Shown in pieces: positions 13,355-24,344 of a stretch of 64,000 nt of DNA (position 1 is the first letter of the stretch; each line of letters opens with the position of its first letter). This stretch comes from Culex pipiens pallens. Lineage: Eukaryota > Arthropoda > Insecta > Diptera > Culicidae. The notes below the pieces were generated by a model. The model saw only the letters and a program-made list of their open reading frames with translations, had not been told where the DNA came from and searched no databases. The translations under genes were made by a program, and so were the position numbers. The stretch spans positions 123,719,687 to 123,783,686 of the forward strand of contig NC_068939.1 of the NCBI RefSeq assembly GCF_016801865.2, written 5' to 3'.

Positions 13355-13560
13355 GCAGAGCAACCAAGGAAGTTGTTGTATTTTTATTCCAAAATTGTCG
13401 AACTTACGGACCCAATCTTGCAACAATCTGATTGTAAAAATAGTCAAATTTTGTTGACAGTACTTAATACAACGAGAAAAAAAATTCGATAGTAAAGCTT
13501 GCTCATTAATGTTTTGTTTATTTCTAGCAAAACAATGTAATTGGGTAAATGTCAAAGTGT
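13355..13560 (-). repeat. Dispersed repeat with a conserved peptide, copy 1
   Basis: The minus strand reads IRLLQDWVRKFDNFGIKIQQ followed by LPWLL. The plus strand at 36205-36310 reads TRLLQDCIRKFDNFGIRRQQ and HPWLL. The DNA is similar too. It could be a fragment of an unknown transposon gene or a non-coding repeat whose frame happens to stay open. Confidence 0.55.
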
Positions 13561-13669
13561 CAACAAAGAGTCTACACGGATAGAAATCTAGAGTAAATTT
13601 TCAAAACAACCTATGTGTCATGGGTTTCCTATGCAGATAGGACCTTTTGAAAATTTTATGAAAATAGTA

Positions 13670-13857
13670 GAGAGCCTGGATCTTATTAGAGAACGGACAT
13701 CTCAAACCAATCGAAGCACGAGAACTGTCAAACGGAGGTACCAATCGAGCATAAGACAAAGGATTTTGCTCGATTGGTACCTCCGTTTGACAGTTCTCGT
13801 GCTTCGATTGGTACTTTTGGTTTGAGATGTCCGTTCTCTAATAAGATCCAGGCTCTC
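13670..13857. mobile_element. Near-perfect 188-bp foldback (GAGAGCCTGGATC ends)
   Basis: The arms of about 88 bp pair from GAGAGCCTGGATCTTATTAG to its reverse complement ending at 13857, with a short loop near 13755-13770. TA lies on both sides (13668-13669 and 13858-13859). The only notable difference is a few extra bases in the right arm near 13815. No coding capacity. Confidence 0.85.
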
Positions 13858-13989
13858 TAGAAAATAGGGTTGAAATAGGTTGAAATTTAGACGTGATCGT
13901 GCTATCTTTTCGCACCATGAATTCAAGCAAATCAATATAAATGAGCCAATGTCGAACTTTAATCAAGGAGTCTATCCTGCTCACGTCAG

Positions 13990-15113
13990 TTTGACGCTAT
14001 CGTGCTAACTTGACGTTTGTCGCTTTTTGACGTTCCGAGTAAATCGCGTTTTAATATTTGTCGAATAAACAAAAAGGAGAGCACGCAATGTAAACAATAA
14101 CAAACACGTTTTGTTTGGCTATCCATTCTGTGGATTGTCTCGAAGTTTGGTTGAATTTGGTTGCCGGAGTCCCGGGTTATAATTACAAATGTTAACGGTA
14201 TTTGGGCATGTACGTGTGTCAAACTCGTCCTGATCTGAGATCCCTTTGCCATTTATCGCACTTACGTCAATTTTCAGGTTGTGGCAAGATAACACGACAA
14301 GATTGAAACTTGTTTCATATGAAAAGTGACAAAAATGCACGGAGTTTTTTAATTTTTATTAAATATCTCAGGATTCAAATTTGTGGATCTTTGCAGGTAA
14401 AAAGGTTAACTCCTGTCAGCTTATCCGGTAACTCTCGTCGTCGTACAAAACGTCACTGCGCTTAGTAATATAAGCTTTATTTTGCGTGTGATATTAATTC
14501 AGACTCAACTGCGCACTTGACTGACTGATAAGAAAAAAAATCCCCATTTTAAACTTTCATTGACCACTTCAGCAAAATGCAGTGAAACCTCAAGTGTAGA
14601 CCGCGCCAGCAAGTCTACAGTGTGACGCTGGTCTGAAATGGGTAGAACCAGCTAGAATTAACCCCTTCCCGCCCAGAACCAAATCGAGATTTTTTACGTT
14701 TTCACCATTACTCGTAACTGGATCCACCAAATTGGATGAAATTTAATGGTTATAAGTTAACATTCTTTATAAACAAACGCAGGTTGAACCAGGTTGAAAA
14801 AAATGCATGGTTGCAGAGAAATTTAATTTTGAAGACAAAAATTAGTGGTGCTCTTTTGAGTGCTCTGGAGTAACCATGGGCGTTAGAGAGTTAAAAAATG
14901 TCAAACAATCGAGATTTCACTGTACTTGCAACTCGCCTGAAATCCGCGAGTTGCATTTTTAGATATCAGTGGTTTGCCAAGATGAATCATTTGCCAGTCC
15001 CCAGCAACGTAAAATCAAAAGCGACACCGAAAAGGAATATTGTCGAATAAGTTGCTAAAGTCAAGAAACAGCGTAAGCCAAGTGATGCTAGAATGGCCCA
15101 ATCTCACCCCCAT
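13990..15113. other. AT-rich DNA without a recognisable gene
   Basis: A minus frame at 13986-14252 is open but matches nothing I know. 14500-14540 resembles 12868-12890 in inverse order (TGCGCAGTTGGATCTGA versus TCAACTGCGCACTTGACTGA). Nothing else could be supported. Confidence 0.35.
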
Positions 15114-15428
15114 ACCCAATGTTACCCCTGATGATGGTACTCAAAGGTTAAGGTGAGTCCATCATTTATTAGGCTTCCCCGAGCAGACGGAAATAACTTT
15201 GGAATAACATTTTTTGATATTTGAAAATACTAGGCTAATAACATTTTATGTTATTTATAACAAGATTAATAACAAATCTTGTTATAAATAACATAAAATG
15301 TTATTAGCCTAGTATTTTCAAATATCAAAAAATGTTATTCCAAAGTTATTTCCGTCTGCTCGGGGAAGCCTAATAAATGATGGACTCACCTTAACCTTTG
15401 AGTACCATCATCAGGGGTAACATTGGGT
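15114..15428. repeat. Perfect 315-bp palindrome
   Basis: Position p pairs with 30542-p along 154-nt arms with no mismatch found by eye, around a 7-nt loop at 15268-15274. The arms include both the end of a MITE (GAGCAGACGG at 15181, mirrored at 15352-15361) and 67 bp of sequence outside that end, so the symmetry is not simply the transposon's own terminal repeat. Confidence 0.92.
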
Positions 15429-15758
15429 CGTTATTTTTATTTGTTATTGGGTTGTTATTGTAATAACAGACTACTAACATTTTTAGTTATTCTTCGAACA
15501 AATCTTTGTTATTATTTTTTGTTATTTTAACAACTAATCCGATCATTCCAATAACAATTTGAGGTATTCTTCCATAACAAAAAATGTTATTCCCAAGTTT
15601 TTTGGTTTTCAATCAATATCAGACCCATAACAAAATTTGTTATGATAACATAAACTGTTATTGAACTGTTATACAAGAATAATCCATAACACTTTCTGTT
15701 ATTTTAACAGTATTTGTTATTGAAATGGCATGAATTTAGTTATTACCGTCTGTTCGGG
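15178..15758. mobile_element. MITE with CCCGARCAGACGG ends and TTGTTAT-rich interior
   Basis: The left end CCCGAGCAGACGGAAATAAC (15178) and right end GTTATTACCGTCTGTTCGGG (to 15758) are inverse. The interior is rich in GTTATT/AATAAC. The left half coincides with the perfect palindrome. A truncated copy of the right end, inverted, is at 31069-31145. Confidence 0.8.
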
Positions 15759-15913
15759 TCATCCATAAAGTACGTCACGCTAAAATCAGCCAAAATTTAC
15801 CCCCCTCCCCCCCTTTGTCACGCTTTCCCTATACTTATAACACGCAATGTCACACTTTCTCAGACCCTATTTCCCCCCCCCCCCCCTAGAGCGTGACATA
15901 CTTTATGGATGAC
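15758..15913. mobile_element. Short MITE with GTCATCCATAAAGTACGTCAC ends
   Basis: 156 bp. GTCATCCATAAAGTACGTCA and TGACATACTTTATGGATGAC are inverse ends. It contains C runs near 15800 and 15874-15886 and abuts the preceding MITE directly. Non-coding. Confidence 0.75.
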
Positions 15914-17479
15914 GCCTTAATGATGATCTATACAATTTAATTGTATCCTTATTTTAATATATTTATAGGTTATTAAAATATTTGAAGGATTAAAATAAAA
16001 ATATTCGTAAACTAAAACTGATTTTTTAAACACATTGTTTACTTCAAAACCATAACAAACTCCAAATTGCCACCAAACCTGCTCTAAACTAGCCGTACTC
16101 ACCAAAGTCTAGCACGTCCGAGGCTACTTTAATCCAAACTACCCATTAAGTTCCCAACTTTTGCAGCCTAATCATAATTATTATCGACTCTTTTTTTCTT
16201 CTCCCAGTTCGAACCCCACTTCCATACCCCCTCGAAGACCCCTCGACGGGACGCGACCATTTCACGTGGCCTCCAAGGTCTAGTCAGCAGCCGCCGCCAG
16301 TTTTCGATTAATTTGGCCAAACAAAACGTTTGCTTACGCCTCATTACCTTCCGTTTTTCGGCTTGGACCACTTGAGGCCAAGGGGCGCATCTGATCGAAA
16401 CGAGATCGATTTTTCGAGGGGTTCGCGCGCGCGTGGTCTATTTTAAAACTAACTGCGCAAGTACTTTCGGTCGTGTGGTACATTAAATTGTTTGTGATAA
16501 AATTGTTCGCGTGTGTGTGTGCCTCGCCGCACTAATTCGTAATTGTTCCAATTGAGCAGAACCAGACTTGGACCTGGTCAGGAATGCCGAAATTGTTTTC
16601 AAGACCAGCCAGCCAGCCTGGGCTCTGGAGCAGATTGAAATAATTTGGCCTAACTTACCTTTTGGGGGTTTGGCCCCAGAGGCGATGATTTTTCGTGCAC
16701 CGCGTGTGCCAAAAACTGTTCAGTCGATTGGCCAGAAATTGTATCAGCCGTGCTCCAGACTGACATGGATTGGTAGGGTTAGTTGGTAGTTTGTGGTTTC
16801 GGCTTTATTAAAGTTCAAAATTAATAAAATTAAGTAAAATTAATTAAAATCTGTTTCTTCAAGACATCAAGATTAAAAGTTTTAATAGCAAGAAGAAAGT
16901 TGGATAGAATAGATAGATTTAAAATCTAAGGCAGGTAACTTAAAAATAATTAATTTTATTTAAATTATCAAACGCAGAGTGATTAGCAAAGGAAAATTAG
17001 AAAACAAATTTTATTACGGGATCAAATTCACCTGCGAAACCTGCCGGCAAATCCTGAAGCGTTTTTTTAACGTTTTCTAAATTTTTCGTAGGGAAAGGTG
17101 GGGCAAGACGATCATATGGGGCAAGAGGAACAATCGCTCGTACGATCGTTATTCTTACAATTTCCAATATTTCCAATATGAGGAATTGTTACTAGCAATG
17201 CAATTAGTTAATTCTACTACCACATAACCGCCAAAACGACGTAAACGCCGCGGGAAACTAGGACACTAGATTGAATGGTGTTTTTTTTCAAATCCTTTGT
17301 TTTCTTATAACATTTGGAAAGTCCAAAATAAGACTTAGGGTTCGTTTTTAAGTTCATTTTATCAAAATGCCATTTTTCCTAGATCAGTAGTGTCCCTACC
17401 AATGACTTGCACGTATTACAAATTATGATTTATGTTTTGGTTATTTTTGTTGAGAGCTTTCAAAAAAAATTTGCAAGTG
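15914..17479. other. No gene seen; GC-richer island near 16200-16760
   Basis: 16200-16760 is GC-richer and looks single-copy, with a GT run at 16509-16521 and a TTTTAAAA box at 16441 that could be a promoter TATA element; no protein could be assigned. 17094-17160 (GGTGGGGCAAGACGA, GGGGCAAGAGGAAC) looks like fragments of a dispersed repeat. Confidence 0.3.
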
Positions 17480-18162
17480 TACCATTAGGGTGTAATACGG
17501 TTGTAAAGTTGTCCAAATTTAGCGAGCACAGCTATTTTTCAGTTCCTTTTGGGGTCCTAAACAACTCCCCAAAGTTTGGGAACGATTGGTTTAGTCCTCG
17601 TTTTGCGCAAAGCGATTCAATTTTACATATAAATTTGTATGGGAAAAAACATTTTTTTGGATTTTGTTATTTATAAAATCCACGTTTCACGCTGTACTAA
17701 AACCGGATTCATATTCGAATGCCCTGGAAAATGCTCTACAACTTTCCCGAAGAGAGTATGGTGCTAACTTGCTCCTAAAAAAGATACAGCGTGTTCAAAA
17801 CTCGTCTAAAACGTGTTTTTTGCTCGAAAATCACGTTTTAGACGAGTTTTAAGGACGCTGTATCTTCTTTCAAGGACAAGCTAGCACCATACTCTCTTCA
17901 GGAAAGTAGTAGAGCACCTTCCAGAGCATCCGAATATGAATGCGGTTTTAGTACAGCGTGAAACGTGGATTTTATAAATACCAAAATTCAAAAAAACGGG
18001 TTTTCCCATACAAATTTATATGGAGAATTGAATCGCTTTGCGCAAAGTGAGAACAAAACCAATCGTTCCCAAACTTTGGGGAGCTATTTAGGACCCCAAA
18101 AGAAACTGAAAAATTGCTGTGCTGGAAAATCGATTTTGATATTACACCTTAGAGTACCATAT
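17480..18162. mobile_element. 680-bp foldback element
   Basis: The left arm 17482-17820 (TTAGGGTGTAAT, GAGCACAGC, AACTCCCCAAAGTTTGGGAA, GCTGTACTAAAACCG, GAGAGTATGGTGCTA, CTCGTCTAAAACGTG) is mirrored in reverse order by 17832-18160. The loop is only about 10 nt near 17826. The arms differ by scattered substitutions and small indels. No protein. Confidence 0.88.
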
Positions 18163-18811
18163 TGATTTTTAGTATTGAAAAAAATACGAATTTCTGCAAC
18201 AAGACATTTTATTGGTAAATAAATACTTAAAAGTACTTAAAAAATGATAGACAAATGTTAAAAAATATCCTTGCAGAATATAGTGGTATTATGAAAATTT
18301 TATATTTATCTAAGTAATTTATTAAAGTCTTAGTTAAAACCTGGAATAAGATGATAAGCTTCCTCTGAAAAGATTTTGAAAGGAAAAAAGTAGTTAAGGG
18401 GTTGCATACATGTCGAAAATCTCAAGATTTCATATCACAGAAAAATCACTATATTCACTAAAAAGATGATTTCCAATCGCTCCTGAATGTTTCATGAAGA
18501 TATTTCATAACTGAACTGAGTAAGAGACGATTTCAGTTCACAATTTTGCCATGCGCAAAGCGAACTGTCAAACTTTGTGAAAGTTTTTCTCTAAAGTTGA
18601 TTAACGGTTTTTTATTCGTAATTGAAATACTCAACTTTTGGTACCCTAACATGTATAGGTCATTGCTGAAATTTTCAAGTAATCACAGAAAAAAGTCGAT
18701 TTTTTGCCGTTTTCGTCATGTTCCTGTTTTTGCGCATGGCGCGTCGAAAAACTCAGTTTTTATTTTTTTAAATCGTATCTCAGGAAATTGAAAACATAAC
18801 TTCACCGTTTT

Positions 18812-20062
18812 GCCTTCCTCACTGAGGTAAGGCTATAATCCTGCTCGAAAAATGAACTCTTGAAAAACAGCTCGTAGACCTATATTCATGTATACCTATC
18901 GACTCAGAATCGAAAACTGAACAAATGTCTGTGTGTGTGTGTGTATGTGTGTGCGTATTCCCCTTGGTGCTCAAAATTCTTGCCAAGTTTTCTCGGCACT
19001 GGCTGATCCGATTTGAGTCAAACAAGTTGCATTCGGTCCGGTTTGGTGCCCCATACTGCACTATTGAATTGTTTGAAGATCCGATAAGTAGTTCAAAAGT
19101 TACGTATAAAAAAGTGTCAGAGTTGCGAATCGGGTGCTGGAATTTTGATGCCGGATCTCACTTAAATGCATGTAAACTATGTCCGGACTCATCATCCAAC
19201 CCATCGTTGGTTAGGTTATCAAAAGACTTTTCCAATGAGTCCAAAACATTGAAGATCTGGCAACCCTGTCTCGAAATATGACCACTTAAGTGTTATTTAT
19301 GTACTTTTTTGAAGCCGGATCTCACTTAAATGCATGTAAACTATGTCCGGATCCATCATCCGACCCATCGTTAGTTAGGTAATCAAAAGACCTTTCCAAT
19401 GAGTTCAAAACATTGAAGATCTGGCAACCCTGTCTCGAGATATGACCACTTAAGTGATATTTATGTACTTTTTTGAAGCCGGATCTCACTTAAATGCATG
19501 TAAACTATGTCCGGACTCATTATCCAACCCATCGTTGGTTATGTAATCAAAAGACCTTTCCAATAAGTCCAAAACATTGAAGATCTGGCAACCCTGTCTT
19601 GAGATATGACCACTTAAGTGATATTTATGTACTTTTTTGAAGCCGGATCTCACTTAAATGTATGTAAACTATGTCCAGATTAATCTTCCGACCCATCGTT
19701 GGTTAGGTAATCAAAAGACCTTTCCAATGAGTTCAAAACATTGAAGATCTGGCAACCCTGTCTCGAGATATGACCACTTAAGTGATATTTATGTACTTTT
19801 TTGAAGCCGGATCTCACTTAATATATGTAAACTATGTCCGGGTCCATCATCCGACCCATCGTTGGTTAGGTAATGAGTCTCTCCCATGAGTCCAAAACAT
19901 TGAAGATCTGGCAACGTTCAGTCTCAAGTTATGATCGCTTAAGTGACATTTGTATATTTTTTATTGAGAAATAGATGGAATTTGTGTCCAAACCCATCCC
20001 ATCATACCACCAAATGTTGGTAAAAAGTGAGAAAGGCATCAACCACATAGGTGGATTAAGTT
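18812..20062. mobile_element. GCCTTCCTCACTGAGG element with five 164-bp tandem units
   Basis: Begins GCCTTCCTCACTGAGGTAAG and ends GTGAGAAAGGCATCAACCAC..GTGGATTAAGTTAG, giving partly inverse ends. A GT microsatellite lies at 18925-18955. Tandem units beginning at the GCCGGATCTCACTT box start at 19150, 19314, 19478, 19642 and 19806, exactly 164 bp apart. A copy without its 5' end follows at 20675-22532 and a more diverged copy is at 46629-47390. No coding capacity beyond chance frames. Confidence 0.85.
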
Positions 20063-20674
20063 AGTTTTTTGATATATTATGTAAAATTTTCCGAGAAATC
20101 CGGTAAAAATATGTTCAGACATAGGCTCTTTGGTCCCGAGACCTTCAAAACAGCATTTTAAGTTTTCATACGACCTGTTAAGCTAATTTTTTGAACTATT
20201 ATTCCCTAATAGACAAACTAATCACCTTTCTTTTGCGTCTAAGACAGCTTAAATCGAATTAAATGACGCGGAGATATAATTTTTTGAAAAAAGTGGTCTT
20301 TGCGAAAATCAACGAAAATGGCAATTTTTCGGACCACCCTAACACGGCGTAGGTCACCCTAATGGCCAAACAAAAAAAAATACGGGTCTGATTATTTTGG
20401 CCAAGAAACACCCAGAAAAATGTTGAGCCCGATCGGAGAACTTTTTTTTTTAAATCATGCTGTTTTCGTGGGGAATTACTGTATATGTCGGCAATAATAC
20501 ATCCAAATGTTAGTATTAATATTAAAATATTAGTTTTGTTAATAGATGAGAATATACACGCACTGCAAAAAGATTTAAAAAATACTTTAAATGTGTGCTA
20601 AAACCAACCTCTGGCATTTTTGACGATTTACATGTATGTAACCCCTTAAATATTCAATTTTTATTTTTATTAAA
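20063..20674. repeat. AT-rich spacer with a repeat also found inverted at 43246-43400
   Basis: 20325-20450 (CACCCTAATGGCCAAAC, then GAGCCCGATCGGAGAAC) is the reverse counterpart of 43265-43350 (GCCCGATCGGGCTCAA, then GTTTGGCCATTAGGGTGA). Otherwise no feature was seen. Confidence 0.5.
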
Positions 20675-22532
20675 AGCTCAAAGACCCACCTTCATGTATA
20701 CATATCGACTCAGAATCGAAAACTGAACAAATGTCTGTGTGTGTGTATGTGTGTGTGTATGTGTGTGTGTATGTGTGTGTATGTATGTATGTGACCAAAA
20801 TTCTCACTGAGTTTTCTCAGCACTGGCTAAACCGATTTTGATCGAACCAGTTGCATTCGATTTGGCTTAGGGTCCCATACATCGCTATTGAATTGTTTGA
20901 AGTTTCGATAAGTAGTTCAAAAGTTATGTATAAAAATGTGTATTCACAAATACCCGGATCTCAATTAAATGTATGTAAACGATGTCCGGATCCATCATCC
21001 GACCCATCTTTGGTTAGGTAATCGAAAGGACTTTCCAATGAGTCCAAAACATTAAAGATCTGGCAACCCTGTCTCTAGTTATGACCACTTAAGTGATATT
21101 TATGTACTTTTTTGAAACCGGATCTCACTTAAATGTGTGTAAACGATGTCCGGATTCATCATCCGACCCATCGTTGATTAGGTAATCAAGAGACCTTTCC
21201 AACGAGTCCACAACATTGAAGATCTGGCAACCCTGTCTCGAGTTATGACCACTTAAGTGATATTTATGTACTTTTTTGAAGCCGGATCTCACTTAAATGT
21301 ATGTAAACGATGTCCGGATCCATCATCCAACCCATCGTTGGTTAGGTAATCAAGAGACCTTTCCAACGAGTCCACAACATTGAAGATCTGGTAACCCTGT
21401 CTCGAGTTATGACCACTTAAGTGATATTTATGTACTTTTTTGAAGCCGGATCTCACTTAAATGTGTGTAAACGATGTCCGAATCCATCATCCGACCCATC
21501 GTTGGTTAGGTAATCAAGAGACCTTTCCAACGAGTCCACAACATTGAAGATCTGGCAACCCTGTCTCGAGTTATGACCACTTAAGTGATATTTATGTACT
21601 TTTTTGAAGCCGGATCTCACTTAAATGTATGTAAACGATGTCCGGATCCATCATCCGACCCATCGTTGGTTAGGTAATCAAGAGACCTTTCCAACGAGTC
21701 CGCAACATTGAAGATCTGGCAACCCTGTCTCGAGTTATGACCACTTAAGTGATATTTATGTACTTTTTTGAAACCGGAGCTCACTTAAATGTATGTAAAC
21801 GATGTCCGGATCCATCACCCAACCCATCGTTGGTTAGATAATCGAGAGACCTTTCCAACGAGTCCACAACATTGAAGATCTGGCAACCCTGTCTCGAGTT
21901 ATGACCACTTAAGTGATATTTATGTACTTTTTTGAAGCCGGATCTCACTTAAATGTATGTAAACGATGTCCGGATCCATCATCCGACCCATCGTTGGTTA
22001 GGTAATCAAGAGACCTTTCCAACGAGTCCACAACATCGAAGATCTGGCAACCCTGTCTCGAGTTATGACCACTTAAGTGATATTTATGTACTTTTTTGAA
22101 GCCGGATCTCACTTAAATGTATGTAAACGATGTCCGGATCCATCATCCGACCCATCATTGGTTAGGTAATCGAGAGACCTTTCCAATGAGTCCACAACAT
22201 TGAAGATCTGGCAACCCTGTCTCGAGTTATGACCACTTAAGTGATATTTATGTACTTTTTTGAAGCCGGATCTCACTTAAATGTATGTAAACGATGTCCG
22301 GAACCATCATCCGACCCATCGTTGATTAGATAATCAAGAGACCTTTCCAACGAGTCCACATAATTGAAAATCTGGCAACCCTGTCTCGAGTTATGACCAC
22401 TTAAGTTATATCTGTGTACTTATTTTTCTGGACCTAAAAAAATAGCTGAAATATGTGTCCAAACCACTCATATTACCCATTGTTGGTAAAAAGTGAGGAA
22501 GGCATCAACCACATAGGTGGATTAAGTTAGTT
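20675..22532. mobile_element. Second GCCTTCCTC-family copy, 5'-truncated, with nine 164-bp units
   Basis: Starts inside the family (AAGCTCAAAGACCCACC) and ends GAGGAAGGCATCAACCAC..GGATTAAGTTAG. It shares the CATATCGACTCAGAATCGAA block, a TGTGTGTATG microsatellite at 20733-20793, and the tandem unit with the copy at 18812. Confidence 0.85.
20953..22425. repeat. Tandem array, nine units of exactly 164 bp
   Basis: Unit starts (the CCGGATCTCACTT box) fall at 20953, 21117, 21281, 21445, 21609, 21773, 21937, 22101 and 22265, with no length change. Inner units differ by only a few substitutions; the first and last are more diverged, as expected for an array that homogenises by unequal exchange. Each unit contains TATGACCACTTAAGTGATAT and GAAGATCTGGCAACCCTGTC. 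Confidence 0.95.
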
Positions 22533-22867
22533 TTTTTTTAGAAAGCTTATCAAATTTAGTACAACTTTGTCTTTGACTACTTTTTGATACAATTTAAGGT
22601 CTTGGAGATTGAACTGCTTAACAAAAACGAATAATTTTTAATAGTTGAACATTTGATTTTGAATGAAAGCTCATTTTTGTGCAACTTTACCAAAATTTTA
22701 CAGTATTTACTGTAGTCTCACTCTTCCTGCTCAGCGGCATTCGCCAGAAAGAGACGACGATGATGACGATACCGACTGAATACAAAGCGATCTAAGTCTA
22801 CTGTTCTCAGGCTGGAAAAGATACCAAATTGTCACACGTAACACTAAGGTGGCTTGAGACATCTAGA

Positions 22868-22930
22868 ATCTCAAGGGCCTCAGTGGTACAATTGGCAGTG
22901 CGTCTCAGTACTAATAAGGAGGTTGCGGGT
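22868..22930 (+). repeat. tRNA-derived sequence (SINE head), interrupted by the next element
   Basis: GGGCCTCAGTGGTACAATTG looks like a tRNA 5' half with A box. The 3' half resumes at 24112 with TTGCGGGTTCATGTCCC, a B-box-like T arm, and ends GGAGCCCG, which pairs with the start. Probably a tRNA-related SINE or tRNA pseudogene split by the 22931-24111 insertion. Confidence 0.6.
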
Positions 22931-24111
22931 TAGCCTGTCCCATTTTGAGGTCATGTCGAGGAATTTCAGGTGCTCACTTCTTAAATGATAGATTATGATG
23001 TTAGGAACAATGTTTTCTTAGACAAGAAAAAATAATAAAATACTTTCTCGCACCCCCTAGTCGATTTACTGAAAAAAGTCACTTTTTTGAACAAATTTTC
23101 TAAAATCGCTTGGAATCAATACAAAAACTGTTTCGATCAGGTGTGTATTATCTTCAAACGATAGGTTTTTGTCCATAGATTAAGATGCACTATCAATATT
23201 GGACCATTTGTGTCGAGCAATTTTAAGATTTTTTTTATATTTTGGACCTCAAACTTCAATGCCCGTTTTACCCCACTTCCCTTTGTCGTAGAGGGCTCAT
23301 ATTTGGCATGAGTTCATCTCATGTATAGACAAACAAACGCTGAAAGTTTCATCTAAATCGGAGCACCTCGATACGACCTCTAGAACAAACCGAGCAATAT
23401 TTACAAAAACTGCCTCTTAAACACGCAAATAACATTCCAAAAGGGTGTAGCTCCAAAACATCACTGTTTACACGAAATTTGATTTCAGATTCGGATTCAA
23501 TGGCCAAAATTACTATAAAAAAGCATACCCTGACCTTTGAGACATATGCTTGCTACATCGTGTAATTAGTAGGCCTTGCTTCTGAATTCTGAGAAATTTT
23601 GAAAATCGGCACTTTTTTCCTCACCAAAACTCAAATATCTCGGCTCTGGAGTGTCGAAATTGCATTTTCTCAGAAGGAAAAATGTTCACCATGAAATTTC
23701 CTACAAGCTGCATGTGTTGGTTTCACTGGGAAAAATAAGCTACCCTAAATTAAATGAACATTTCTGAAAAAAGTTTCGAAAAAATGCGATTTTTTCGACA
23801 CAAATCCGCCTGGGAGAGTCCAAAAACTTAAATTTTGGTCCAATATTGATAGTGCATCTTAATCTATGGACAAAAACCTATCGTTTGAAGATAATACACA
23901 CCTGATCGAAACAGTTTTTGTATTGATTTCAAGCGATTTTAGAAAATTTGTTCAAAAAAGTGACTTTTTTCAGTAAATCGACTAGGGGGTGCGAGAAAGT
24001 ATTTTATTATTTTTTCTTGTCTAAGAAAACATTGTTCCTAACATCATAATCTATCATTTAAGAAGTGAGCACCTGAAATTCCTCGACATGACCTCAAAAT
24101 GGGACAGGCTA
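22931..24111. mobile_element. hAT-like foldback with 8-bp target duplication TTGCGGGT
   Basis: The 8-bp direct repeat TTGCGGGT occurs at 22923-22930 and 24112-24119. The ends are TAGCCTGTCCCATTTTGAGG and its inverse. The arms of about 275 bp (22931-23207 and 23838-24111) are nearly identical inverted copies. The 630-bp middle (23208-23837) has no recognisable transposase. An 8-bp duplication is the hallmark of hAT, although the ends are unusual for that superfamily. Confidence 0.9.
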
Positions 24112-24344
24112 TTGCGGGTTCATGTCCCACCTGGAGCCCGGTGATTTTTTTCGCTTCGTGGATCAGTTGGATACCAACAGTCGTCGTTTCTTTCGAATGT
24201 CGTCCGTAAACTGTGTAAAAAAGAAAGAATTATCAAAAACCGACAAATAATTGAACAGTTTCTGATGTTATATTACACATTTTTAATGTTACCAAATCTG
24301 CCAACATTTCCTTATTTTTAATATGTATAAATGATGATCATAAG

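Noticed and set aside
16438..16475. TATA/DPE core promoter
   Set aside because: TTTTAAAA and GGTCGT occur, but the initiator is not at the expected spacing and no gene follows.
19150..22425. CRISPR-like array
   Set aside because: Whole 164-bp units are repeated with no unique spacers, in a eukaryotic element.
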